From Pseudodesulfovibrio sediminis (GTDB lineage Bacteria; Desulfobacterota; Desulfovibrionia; Desulfovibrionales; Desulfovibrionaceae): a DNA stretch of 64,000 bases. Made by a program: the position numbers and the translations under genes. Under the pieces are notes generated by a model that saw only the letters and a list, made by a program, of their open reading frames with translations, was not told where the DNA came from and ran no database searches. This document shows positions 27,902-37,100 of the stretch, in pieces (positions within the stretch are counted from its first letter, which is position 1; each line of letters begins with the position of its first letter). The stretch spans positions 1-64,000 of the forward strand of contig NZ_AP024485.1 in assembly GCF_020886695.1 (NCBI RefSeq), in the 5' to 3' direction.

Positions 27902-27934
27902 AAAGAAAAAGGCCGAGACATGTGTGCCCCGGCC
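27902..27934 (-). terminator. Terminator-like hairpin between gcvH and gcvPA
   Basis: On the minus strand a 10-bp stem with two GU pairs (positions 27934-27925 with 27920-27911, loop CACA) runs directly into TTTTTCTTT (27910-27902). It stands within the operon after gcvH, so it likely acts as an attenuator or partial terminator. Confidence 0.75.
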
Positions 27935-27947
27935 CTTGCGATCGTGC

Positions 27948-28328
27948 TTAGTGGGCTTCGGATTCTACGACAGCAGTATATGCTTCGGCGTCCAGTAGCC
28001 CTTCAGGCTCGCCCTTGATCTTGAACTTGAGCATCCAACCGTCGCCGTATGGCTCTTCGTTGACCATCTCGGGAGCGTCTTCCAGCGCCTCATTGACCTC
28101 GACTATTTCGCCGGTCACCGGGGCATAGATTTCACTGGCGGCCTTGACGGATTCAACAGAACCCATTTCGGAACCGGCTTCAAAGGTGTCGCCTACTTCG
28201 GGCAGTTCGATGAATGTCATGTCGCCCAGCTGTTCCTGAGCAAAATGGGTGATGCCGACAGTGGCAATGTCGCCTTCAACCATGACCCATTCATGAGACT
28301 TCGAGTAGAGCAGATCTTCGGGAATCAT
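27948..28328 (-). CDS. gcvH: Glycine cleavage system H protein
   Basis: The 126-residue lipoyl carrier has its lipoylated lysine at residue 62 in [11 protein letters not shown] chose the ATG at 28328 because AAGGAGATA precedes it by the right distance; the frame continues 20 codons upstream without family similarity. It carries aminomethyl between GcvP, GcvT and Lpd. No gcvT is in the operon. Confidence 0.95.
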   Translation of the reverse strand: MIPEDLLYSKSHEWVMVEGDIATVGITHFAQEQLGDMTFIELPEVGDTFEAGSEMGSVESVKAASEIYAPVTGEIVEVNEALEDAPEMVNEEPYGDGWMLKFKIKGEPEGLLDAEAYTAVVESEAH

Positions 28329-28640
28329 ATTTATCTCCTTTTGGAAAAATTGGCTTCTGTGCACGGGTTGATCAGGATTCTTTAGCATGTGATTTATACC
28401 TTGAAAATAGTAAAAAAAATGACGCTTTCTCCATTATTATTTTTGTTGGAAGGTTGGTGTGCTTAAAACGCCAAAAATATGACGACAGAAATAGTGTGTT
28501 TATTTAAAATTAATTAATATCAAATGGTTATCAAGTTGCACAAATTGAGGGCGGTTTCACGATGAAGGAGATGATTATGTAATGTGTATTACGAATGTGG
28601 TTGACGATAACACTGCCGGGTTGTAGTCTGGTGTCCGCTT
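28329..28640. other. AT-rich divergent spacer
   Basis: This 312-base region between gcvH (minus) and the methyltransferase gene (plus) holds no ORF I can support. It is much richer in A and T than its surroundings and must hold both promoters, but I could not pick convincing -35/-10 pairs. I looked for a glycine riboswitch in front of gcvH and saw none. Confidence 0.5.
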
Positions 28641-29336
28641 ATGAGTACAGTATCGAAAGAAATGGATATGGTGGATACATGCACCGCTCTCGACCCCGGC
28701 TCCAGAGTGGAGGTTGAGGTTGAAGGGCATGTCTGGCTGCTTGATCGAGCCGCCGACATGGAGGCTTTGTGGGACGCCATGGACGGTGACGACCTCGGTG
28801 ATGACGAGCGGTTGCCGTACTGGGCCGAGGTCTGGCCTGCCAGCGTGCTGCTTGGCCGGCATATACTGCGTCAGGCGAAAGCGCTAAAGGGGCGGCCCTG
28901 TCTTGATCTCGGCTGCGGCCTCGGGTTGACCGGCATGATCGCCAGTTCCATCGGTGCCCGTGTGGTGGCCTTTGATTATGAGTGGCCCGCCGTTCGTTTC
29001 GCCCGCCACAATGCTGAACTCAATGCTGTCCCGCAACCGCTGTGGATGCTCATGGACTGGCGCCAGCCAGCCGTGAAGCAGGGGAGCTTCGACTTTATCT
29101 GGGGCGGGGACGTTTTGTATGAAAAACGATTTTTCGATCCGTTGATCCGGCTCTTTCGCCATGCCCTTGCGCCTGGCGGGAAGATCTGGATCGGCGAGCC
29201 GGTGCGCACCGTGTCCCGGCCTGTCTGGGACGAACTGCGGGAGCAGGGCTTTGAGGCAGAGAAACTGACGGTGGAAAAGGTCGCTCTGTGCGGCCAGAAT
29301 GCAACAGTGAATCTCTGGGAAATCCGGATATCCTGA
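28641..29336 (+). CDS. Class I SAM-dependent methyltransferase
   Basis: Motif I is LDLGCGLGLTG near residue 93, followed by VVAFDYEWPAVRFAR and the post-motif WGGDVLYEKRFF, a pattern seen in protein-lysine and nicotinamide N-methyltransferase-like proteins (METTL/Nnt1 type); 231 residues. It ends directly at the nikR ribosome-binding site, so methyltransferase, nikR and folE2 form one operon. The substrate is unknown. Confidence 0.75.
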   Translation: MSTVSKEMDMVDTCTALDPGSRVEVEVEGHVWLLDRAADMEALWDAMDGDDLGDDERLPYWAEVWPASVLLGRHILRQAKALKGRPCLDLGCGLGLTGMIASSIGARVVAFDYEWPAVRFARHNAELNAVPQPLWMLMDWRQPAVKQGSFDFIWGGDVLYEKRFFDPLIRLFRHALAPGGKIWIGEPVRTVSRPVWDELREQGFEAEKLTVEKVALCGQNATVNLWEIRIS

Positions 29337-29348
29337 TTGGAGGAAAAG

Positions 29349-29768
29349 ATGGGCAAGACTATTCGTTTCGGTGTGTCGCTTGATTCCGACTTGTTGATCA
29401 AGTTTGATCAGTTGTGTGAAGAGCGTAGCTATCAGACGCGTTCCGAGGCCATTCGTGACCTTATTCGAAACACCTTGGTTCAGCGTGAGTGGGAACAGGC
29501 GGAAGGCGATCTGGCCGGAACCCTGACCCTGGTATATGATCATCATAAATCCGGTCTTTCTCAGCGTCTGACCGAAATTCAGCACGATGCGCATCATGTC
29601 ATTCAATCAACGCTGCATGTCCATCTGGATCATCACAACTGCCTGGAAGTGATCGTCCTCAAAGGGGATGCTGATGTGATCAAGGAGCTGGGGCAGAAAC
29701 TCATTTCAACCAAGGGCGTCAAGCACGGCAACCTGGCTTTGACAACAACAGGCAAGGACTTGATTTAG
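29349..29768 (+). CDS. nikR: Nickel-responsive regulator NikR
   Basis: Ribbon-helix-helix N terminus ([19 protein letters not shown], then [10 protein letters not shown]) and ACT-like nickel domain with [13 protein letters not shown] carrying the His/Cys nickel ligands; 139 residues from the ATG at 29349, preceded by TTGGAGGAAAAG. NikR represses nickel uptake when nickel is plentiful, relevant to NiFe hydrogenases. No nickel transporter is adjacent, so its targets lie elsewhere. Confidence 0.93.
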   Translation: MGKTIRFGVSLDSDLLIKFDQLCEERSYQTRSEAIRDLIRNTLVQREWEQAEGDLAGTLTLVYDHHKSGLSQRLTEIQHDAHHVIQSTLHVHLDHHNCLEVIVLKGDADVIKELGQKLISTKGVKHGNLALTTTGKDLI

Positions 29769-30542
29769 ATGGAAGATGTTCAGAAAGGGCAGGCAAACAT
29801 CGCCATGCCCATTGATCGTGTGGGGGTGAAAGGGCTTCGTGTGCCCATGATCGTCCGTGACCGTGAGTCAGGGACGCAGCACACTGTGGCCGAGGTTTCT
29901 CTTTCCGTGGACTTGCCTGCCGAGTTCAAGGGAACGCATATGAGTCGGTTCGTGGAAGCGCTGGAGGATTGGTCGGGTGATCTCGATTACAATTCGTTTC
30001 GTACACTGCTCGACGACATCGTGGTTCGACTTCAGGCATGCAGTGCGCATGTCCGGTTCGTGTTTCCATATTTTCTGCGTCGCAAATCCCCCATGTCCGG
30101 TGCCAGTGGCCTCATGGATTACACCTGTCGTGTGGATGGCGAATTGAAGGATGGCAAGCTGACCTTCACTTTGGGTGCTGATGTGCCAGTGATGACGGTG
30201 TGTCCCTGCTCCAAGGCGATTTCCGACGAAGGTGCGCACTCGCAACGGGCCGAGGTCCGTATCCGTACCCGATTTGACGGGTTTGTCTGGTTGGAAGATC
30301 TGATCGAGATAGGTGAGCGTGCCGGATCGTGCTCAGTTTTTTCCCTGCTCAAGAGGGAGGACGAAAAATTCGTCACTGAGGCCGCGTTTGCCAATCCCAT
30401 GTTCGTTGAAGATGTTGTGCGGGAGGCGGCCAAGGGACTCGAGGATCATCCCCAGATTCACTGGTTCAAGGTTGAAGTGGAGAGTTTCGAGTCCATCCAC
30501 AATCATTCCGCCTTTGCGGCCATTGAAAGCACGGATGGCTAA
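29769..30542 (+). CDS. folE2: GTP cyclohydrolase FolE2 (type IB)
   Basis: FolE2 hallmarks: [16 protein letters not shown] with the metal-binding cysteine, and HNHSAFA near the C terminus; 257 residues. It makes 7,8-dihydroneopterin triphosphate, the entry to folate. FolE2 does not require zinc specifically, unlike FolE. Its ATG directly follows the nikR stop, so a metal regulator and a metal-flexible enzyme share one transcript. Confidence 0.93.
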   Translation: MEDVQKGQANIAMPIDRVGVKGLRVPMIVRDRESGTQHTVAEVSLSVDLPAEFKGTHMSRFVEALEDWSGDLDYNSFRTLLDDIVVRLQACSAHVRFVFPYFLRRKSPMSGASGLMDYTCRVDGELKDGKLTFTLGADVPVMTVCPCSKAISDEGAHSQRAEVRIRTRFDGFVWLEDLIEIGERAGSCSVFSLLKREDEKFVTEAAFANPMFVEDVVREAAKGLEDHPQIHWFKVEVESFESIHNHSAFAAIESTDG

Positions 30543-30570
30543 CCGCACGTCCAATACCAAGGAGATACAC

Positions 30571-30942
30571 ATGAAACGTCTGATTCCTTTCATGGTCCTG
30601 TTTGTTTTTTCTTTGTTCGCAACCGGAGCTTTCTCGGCTGAACCGGTGCCTTCGTATATCCATTTCGTTGTGGTGGATTCCGTGTTGCCGGACGGTTCAG
30701 ACTCCAGGGACGCGGTGCTGGCTTTTGAAAAGGAAGTGATCAAACTGGCGGGTGGTTTTACCGAGATAGGCGCCACCCGCGGCGGCGCACTTGAAGGTGA
30801 TGCAGTCGTGCCACAGAAGAACATCTCGTTCATGATCAGTGCGGACCGGGATATCTCCAGGGAATTGAAAACACTGACAACACAGTTGTTCGGTGGCCGA
30901 GGCGGGTTTATCCTGGCCTGGCAGGGGACCATGCTATACTAG
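30571..30942 (+). CDS. Small secreted protein, unknown
   Basis: The 123-residue protein has a clear Sec signal peptide (MKRLIPFMVLFVFSLFATGAFSA) split as basic start, hydrophobic core and AxA cleavage site. CAAGGAGATACAC precedes the ATG. The mature part (about 100 residues) has no recognised motif. It sits 28 bases after folE2 and may be the last gene of that operon. Confidence 0.65.
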   Translation: MKRLIPFMVLFVFSLFATGAFSAEPVPSYIHFVVVDSVLPDGSDSRDAVLAFEKEVIKLAGGFTEIGATRGGALEGDAVVPQKNISFMISADRDISRELKTLTTQLFGGRGGFILAWQGTMLY

Positions 30943-30977
30943 GGCTGATTGCGTTCGTCGTTCAAAAAGCGTATATT

Positions 30978-30994
30978 AGGCATTCAGGCTGCTT
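30978..30994 (+). promoter_or_regulatory. Candidate sigma-54 promoter for the orphan rod protein
   Basis: GG at 30979-30980 and GC at 30991-30992 have the strict 10-base interval of a -24/-12 promoter (AGGCATTCAGGCTGCTT). The gene starts about 31 bases downstream. Agreement with its flagellar product supports it. Confidence 0.6.
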
Positions 30995-31022
30995 CCCTGT
31001 TGCTCGAAGGGAGTCATTTTTC

Positions 31023-31349
31023 ATGTCCGATACCAACCTTTCCGCTTTATCCGCTCTGGGGACCACTCAACAGGTCTCGGCCAATAATATTGCCAATGTG
31101 AATACCGAAGAATTTCGGTCCAGTTCAGTCGTGCTCGAATCCGGGCCCGGCGATCAGGGGGTGCGGGTGGCTGCCATTCGGGAATCCACCAATCCCGGGC
31201 CGATGATCAATGGCGTGGAGATGTCCAACACCGACATCGGGCGGGAGATGGTGGACATGATACAGACCGGCCGCGCTTTTTCCGCCAACACCACTTTCAT
31301 TCGTGCTTCCGAGGAAATGACAGGGCATCTGCTCAATATGATCGCCTGA
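31023..31349 (+). CDS. Orphan mini flagellar rod/hook-type protein
   Basis: At 108 residues it keeps only the two ends shared by axial flagellar proteins: SANNIANVNTEEFRSS near the start and REMVDMIQTGRAFSANTTFIRASEEM...LLNMIA at the end. The usual middle domains are absent. It resembles FlgC/FlgF-type proteins but is far shorter. It stands alone, 18 kb from the flgF cluster, with its own sigma-54-type promoter. It may be a rod or export-associated accessory subunit, or a reduced relic that remains expressed. Confidence 0.75.
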   Translation: MSDTNLSALSALGTTQQVSANNIANVNTEEFRSSSVVLESGPGDQGVRVAAIRESTNPGPMINGVEMSNTDIGREMVDMIQTGRAFSANTTFIRASEEMTGHLLNMIA

Positions 31350-31471
31350 TCCTCTCGCTTGACAGGCTGATCTTTCCTGTCTTACGGTCTATCATGGCCC
31401 GTCTACGCGCGTTCTCTTTTTCTGGGAATGCCATTGTGCGGGCCATACTTGTGATTAATTGAGAGGAATCT

Positions 31472-32869
31472 ATGAACGCGAAGACTGTGAAGACTGACTA
31501 CGATGTCATTATTGTTGGTGGTGGTCCTGCCGGACTGTTTGCCGCATATTATCTGGGGGAACACTCCGATCTGGATGTGTTGCTCATCGACAAGGGCAAA
31601 CGGCCCCTGAAACGGGATTGTCCGTTGTCCGGTGATCAGGAATGCATCAAGTGCCGTCCGTGCAATATCCTGTGCGGCGTAGGTGGTGCAGGGCTGTTCT
31701 CTGACGGCAAGCTCAACTTTATCCACAAACTCGGCAAGACTGACCTGACGCAGTTTCTCGGAGTGAACGAGTCCCTCGCACTGATTGATGAAACTGAGGA
31801 AATATTCAATCGATTCGGCATGGACGGCAAGGTCTTTCCCACTGACATGGACAAGGCCAAGGATATCCGCAAGGCCGCCCGCAAGCACGGCATCGACCTG
31901 CTGGTCATCAAGCAGAAGCATTTGGGCAGCGATAACCTGCCGGGACATATTGCCGCCATGGCTGAGTACATCCAGGAGCAGGGAGTCACCTTCCGCACCA
32001 GTGAAACTGTCAAGGATGTGGTGGTGGACAAGGGCAAGGTGACGGGCGTGATCACCTCCCGTCATGAATACAAGGCCAAAAACGTCATCCTGGCTCCGGG
32101 CCGTGTCGGTGCGGAGTGGGTCAGCAGTGTGGTCAAGAAGCACGGCATCGATGTCTCTCAACGAGGTATCGAGGTTGGTGTGCGTGTGGAAGTGCACAAC
32201 GAGATCATGCAGGATCTGTGTTCAGTGATCTACGATCCGACATTCTTTGTGCGGACCAATAAATATGATGATCAGACCCGCACGTTCTGCACCAATTACG
32301 GTGGATTTGTGGCGCTGGAAAACTATCAGGATTTCGTCTGCGTCAACGGCCATGCGCTCATGCACACGAAGTCTGAAAATACCAACTTTGCTTTCCTGTC
32401 CAAGGTTGTGCTGACCGATCCGGTAGAAGACAATCAGGCATATGGCGAATCCATAGGGCGGCTGGCCACGCTGATCGGCGGCGGCAAGCCCATCCTGCAG
32501 CGATTTGGCGACCTCCGGCGCGGACGGCGGTCAACCTGGGATCGTATCGGCAATGGATATATCGAGCCGACCATGAAAAATGTGGTCCCCGGAGACATCG
32601 CCATGGCCTTGCCCGAGCGCATCCTGACCAACCTCATGGATGGTTTGGAGCAACTCAACAACGTGGTCCCCGGCGTGTCCAATGATGAAACGTTGCTCTA
32701 CGCCCCGGAGATCAAGTTTTTCGCCACACAGGTGGATACCCGTGAACATCTGGAAACCAGGGTTGAAGGGTTGTTCGTAGCCGGAGATGGACCCGGTGTG
32801 GCAGGGAATATAGTCGGTGCAGCGGCAACGGCCATCATCCCTGCAAAGGAAATCATCAAACGCAGTTGA
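31472..32869 (+). CDS. FAD-dependent dehydrogenase, COG2509 type
   Basis: The 465-residue flavoprotein begins with the Rossmann motif VIIVGGGPAGLFAAYYL. A cysteine cluster CIKCRPCNILCGVGGAG follows near residue 55-70, and the second FAD motif (LFVAGDGPGVAGNI) is near the C terminus. This matches the uncharacterised NAD(P)/FAD-dependent oxidoreductases of COG2509. The substrate is unknown. It appears monocistronic and ends at a terminator. Confidence 0.8.
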   Translation: MNAKTVKTDYDVIIVGGGPAGLFAAYYLGEHSDLDVLLIDKGKRPLKRDCPLSGDQECIKCRPCNILCGVGGAGLFSDGKLNFIHKLGKTDLTQFLGVNESLALIDETEEIFNRFGMDGKVFPTDMDKAKDIRKAARKHGIDLLVIKQKHLGSDNLPGHIAAMAEYIQEQGVTFRTSETVKDVVVDKGKVTGVITSRHEYKAKNVILAPGRVGAEWVSSVVKKHGIDVSQRGIEVGVRVEVHNEIMQDLCSVIYDPTFFVRTNKYDDQTRTFCTNYGGFVALENYQDFVCVNGHALMHTKSENTNFAFLSKVVLTDPVEDNQAYGESIGRLATLIGGGKPILQRFGDLRRGRRSTWDRIGNGYIEPTMKNVVPGDIAMALPERILTNLMDGLEQLNNVVPGVSNDETLLYAPEIKFFATQVDTREHLETRVEGLFVAGDGPGVAGNIVGAAATAIIPAKEIIKRS

Positions 32870-32893
32870 TTGCCTATCACAGCATCAAACGAG

Positions 32894-32920
32894 GCCCGGC
32901 AGCGATGTCGGGCTTTTCTT
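32894..32920 (+). terminator. Intrinsic terminator after the flavoprotein gene
   Basis: An 8-bp stem (32894-32901 with 32906-32913, loop GCGA) is followed by TTTTCTT. Confidence 0.75.
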
Positions 32921-33091
32921 ATTGTGTGTTCAATGGATTCTGATTCTTTTATTTTCTAGAGTATTTATATAAAAAGGTGAATTCTGTCGTTGACACGCCG
33001 TCATAATATTGACAGAGAATATATATGTTAAAGAAATAGTCGCGGGATGGGGTTCCCGCTCACTGCATATCCATGTGATAGTGGAGGACAA

Positions 33092-34108
33092 ATGACGCTC
33101 AACCTGGACGGCATAATTGGTGACAGTCCTGTTCTTGCCGAGGTGTTCAAGGTTCTAAAAAAAGTCGCTCCCACTGACAGTACCGTGTTGGTCACTGGTG
33201 AATCCGGTACCGGCAAGGAGTTGTTGGTGAGGGCGCTGCATCGAAACAGCATCCGTCGAAACCAGCCTTTCATTCCTATCAACTGCGGGGCTATCCCCAG
33301 AGAACTGCTTGAGTCCGAACTTTTCGGCCATGAGAAGGGGGCCTTCACTCATGCCATTCGCTCCCGGCCGGGGCGGTTTGAACTGGCGGATGGGGGCACG
33401 CTCTTTCTGGATGAAATCGGCGAAATGGATCTGTCGTTGCAGGTCAAGATTCTCCGGGCACTTCAGGAAAAGGAAATCGAAAGGGTGGGCGGCACTTCCA
33501 TCAAAAAAGTGGATGTGCGCGTGGTGGCGGCGACCAACCGTGATCTTGAAGACGAAGTGGTTGCGGGGCGTTTTCGCGAAGACCTGTTCTATCGCCTCAA
33601 TGTCATCCCTTTGCAGCTTCCGCCCCTGCGCAAAAGAGGGAACGACATCCTCCTGCTGGCTGAATATTTTCTGTGCGGACATTGTGCCAGCAAGGAAAGG
33701 AAACACCTCAAACTAAGCGATAAGGCCAAGGAGATGCTGCTGACCTATTCCTGGCCCGGCAATGTCCGTGAGCTTGAGAATTTCATGGAGCGGCTCTCCA
33801 TTCTGTGTGACGGCAACGAAGTGCTGCCCGAAGATCTGCCACAAAAGATTTTCGATGATATAGGCGAGACACCGCTCAAGAAGGTTGAAGAGGTTCAGCC
33901 CATGCGTCCTGCCGGGTTTGTCTGGCCTACGCTCAGGGATATGAAGGACAAGGATATGAAACTCAAAGAGTTTCTGGAGGATATCGAAGGGCGTCTACTG
34001 GGTGAGGCTCTGGAAATGGCAGACGGTGTCAAGAATAAGGCCGCGGAGTTGGTCGGCATCAAGCGGACCACACTCATAGAGAAATTGAAAAAAAGAAATT
34101 TGTTGTAA
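33092..34108 (+). CDS. Sigma-54-dependent activator without receiver domain
   Basis: The 338-residue protein is an AAA+ enhancer-binding protein: Walker A GESGTGKE (residues 36-43), Walker [12 protein letters not shown], and a Fis-type C-terminal helix-turn-helix ([19 protein letters not shown]). No N-terminal receiver or other sensory domain is present, as in FlrA/FleQ-type or PspF-like regulators. The sigma-54 contact loop at 83-88 is GAFTHA, not GAFTGA. The ATG at 33092 has GTGGAGGAC upstream. Given the flagellar sigma-54 promoters in this window it could be a flagellar activator, but direct evidence is lacking. Confidence 0.85.
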   Translation: MTLNLDGIIGDSPVLAEVFKVLKKVAPTDSTVLVTGESGTGKELLVRALHRNSIRRNQPFIPINCGAIPRELLESELFGHEKGAFTHAIRSRPGRFELADGGTLFLDEIGEMDLSLQVKILRALQEKEIERVGGTSIKKVDVRVVAATNRDLEDEVVAGRFREDLFYRLNVIPLQLPPLRKRGNDILLLAEYFLCGHCASKERKHLKLSDKAKEMLLTYSWPGNVRELENFMERLSILCDGNEVLPEDLPQKIFDDIGETPLKKVEEVQPMRPAGFVWPTLRDMKDKDMKLKEFLEDIEGRLLGEALEMADGVKNKAAELVGIKRTTLIEKLKKRNLL

Positions 34109-34162
34109 TACCAGAGAGTCAGAGCAGGAAAACACGTACTGGATTGCATGACATTTGCATAA

Positions 34163-37100
34163 GTGACTGGCGTGACAGTGAAAAGCGTAAAAAAGATACC
34201 TTGGCCCCTGATAACGGCCCTCCTTGTTGGATTGATATTCGTCAGTCCTGCCAAGGCTCTGCGCGTGAATTTCAAGTCGCAAGGGGACTCTGATAAGCTG
34301 ACATTCGCTTTTGATTCCGGTAAGTTGGTTGATGCATCCGTGGCTCGCCGTGGTGCCGAGGAGCTCGTGGTTACACTTCCCGACGGGGTCTGGGATTCTG
34401 AGCCGAAGCCCACTGTCAAAGATTTTCCGGGCAAGCTGGTCAAATCCATCTCGGTAGAGGGAAATACCATCCGTCTTACCACTCGAACCAATGCTTTCGG
34501 GTATATGCGTCTGCCGGTCCCGGGAAAATCTGAATTTTTATTGCAACTGTTCCGTGACCCTGTGGGTGCTCGTTGGAAACCCGCGTCAGCTGCGCCCAAA
34601 CCCAAGCCCGCGCCCAAGCCGAAAGCAGCGACTAAACCTGTTGGCAAAACATCTCCAAAACCCAAAGCCAAGGCGCAAACACCTGTTGCCCCGGCCCCTG
34701 AACCTGACTCCGCCATCCCAAAAGCTGCCGAGGTCGCCCAGGCTTTGAATGCGGTCACGCCGGAGACCTCATCGGCTGCTCCTCAGCAGGGAGCGGCCCC
34801 TCAAGGCGAAGATGATTTGCCTCCTGAGCCGCAGAAAACTGACCATAAACCATTTTTTGCCGTCCCCTATTCTGTTCGTGAAGAAGTGGAGCCTCCCGCA
34901 GAAGCCGAGGCTTCACCGCAGGCGCCTGTTGTTCCCCATGAAGTGGAAACGGGCGATTATCCTCCGGCGAGCGAGCTGCGCTTCAAGGCTGTGGATAAAA
35001 CGGCTGAGCAGGTAAAGTTTGCCGAGTTGGCTGGTGACGGCGGAGGGAGTGCTTCGGTTGTCCCGTCTGGACAGCAACAGGACGAAACGCGTCCGAATCA
35101 GGTGGGAGGCGCTGTTGCTCCGCCCCCGAATGAAGTTTCCGGCCAAGGACAGGCTGGAGGGGCGGTCGCTCCTCCGGAATCGGTTTCTGGTGCCGGTAGT
35201 GTGAGTAGTTCTGTGTCGCCGCCTCCGGCTGAAATGTCCGGTCAGGGGCAGGTCGGCGGTGTTGTTGCGCCGCCGCCTTCGGAAGAGCTCCCCACGGGCC
35301 AGGGGCAGGTCAGTGGAGCCGTTGCTCCTCCGCCCAATGAGACGGAGGTGGCCGAAGAGGGTGCGTCTGCCCCCGCTCCCGTAGCTGCCCCGGTCGTGGA
35401 TCAAGAAGTGGCTGACGAGGCTGCACAGATTGCTGCTGCCCAGAAAGCAGCCAGAGAGGCGGCTGAAGAGCCGCAAACCACAGAAGGGGATGAAGCCGCT
35501 GCACCTTATGAAGAAGGTGCGCAGGTTGAAAAGCAAAAGACCCCGGTTGAGCTTGCGGCAGAGCGGGAAGAGGAACTCAGGAACAAGTTGTATGAGGCGC
35601 AATCGCTCATGTTCAATGGTTCTTTGGAAGAAGCCTTGCCGTTATATGAAGATGTTTTGAAGCAGCCCACCGTACCTGATGATGTGCGCGAAGAGGCTTT
35701 GTTCGCGATAGCTGACATCAAGAAGCAGATTTTCAGTACAGACCTTGACGGAAATTTCGACGATATCGCGCAGGCATACATCGAGGCAATGAATGCGGAC
35801 CTGCAATCGACCAGAGTGCCGAGGGCATTGCTGAATCTTGGTCTGCTGAATCTGCAGGTGGGCAACTTTCCCGAGGCGCGCGCCTATTTCAAGATTCTTC
35901 AGGAAAAGTACCCGGACGACGAAAATATCCCGTCCATCAGCTATTACTGGGGTGAATATTTCTATAAGAAAGGTGACTTTAAAAAAGCAGCGGATCAGTT
36001 CCAGTATCTTATTCAGACCTACCCTGAACATCAGCTCGTCAAACAGGCGTCATTCTATCTCGCCGATTCTCTGAACAGGACGGGTTTCCTGGATCAGGCC
36101 TTCCAGATTGTGGACTACATCGACAAGCGGTGGCCGGATTATTACATGGAGAACATGAAGTTTCTGGAGCTTGCAGGCAGTATTGAGATGAAGCTCAAGA
36201 AGTGGGATGCAGCCAAGGATCACTATTTCACCTACTACAACCTCAATCCTGAAAATGACGATGCGGATATTGTGCTGGCGCGGATCGGTGATATTTACAT
36301 CCGGAAAGGGCAGAAACAGCCTGCCAAACAGATCTACGAAAAGGTTGTCAGCAATTATCCTGATCAGGAAGGGGCGCTCATTGCCAAGATGCGTCTGGCT
36401 GAAGAGGGGATCTACGATGAACCGGCCATGCATGAAATGGTGGACATCTTTGACCGTCCCTACAATCTCAATCCGCAAAAAGTGTATTCGGAGATCGTTT
36501 CCAAGCATCCTGACAGTCCGCTTGCCCCGATCGCCCAGTTGAAACTGGCCATGTGGTATGCCTTCAACAAGAAGTACCCCGAGGCCCTGACAGCGGCGCA
36601 GGACTTCATTGAAAACTATCCGGATAGTCCCTTGCTCGACAAGGCCAAGGCCTTGGGTGATTCCGTCTTTGCCCAGGCGGTTCCCGGCATGATCGGTGAA
36701 GAGCGATATGGGCGCGTTGTCCGGTATTGGGAAACATACGATTTCATCGGCAAGGAAGGGTCCAAGGTTGACGACAAGACCAAGCTCGCCATTGCAACGA
36801 GTTACTGGAAGGTTGGTCAACCGGAGAAAGCGCTTGCGCTTCTCAAGCCATATCTGACGGAAAAGCAACTGCCAGGCGTGTCTGACAAGGCTCTCGGGCT
36901 GGCTGTGAACATCTATCTTGATCAGCTTGCCTGGAAGGATATTGCCGACCTTGTGGCCATGACCAAGAAACATTGGAAGCTCGCCCCCGCACAGCAGCGG
37001 CAGCTTGATTATGCCCGCGCCATGTCCCTGCAGAACCTCGGCGACTCCCTTCAGGCCGTGCCCATGTGGGCAGAGCTGGCCAAGGACCAAAGTGTTGACC

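Noticed and set aside
28329-28640. A glycine riboswitch upstream of gcvH
   Set aside because: I could not find the conserved aptamer core or paired stems; the region is simple AT-rich sequence.
32990-33037. Two TTGACA hexamers upstream of the sigma-54 activator
   Set aside because: Neither has an acceptable -10 at 16-18 bases, so no promoter was called.
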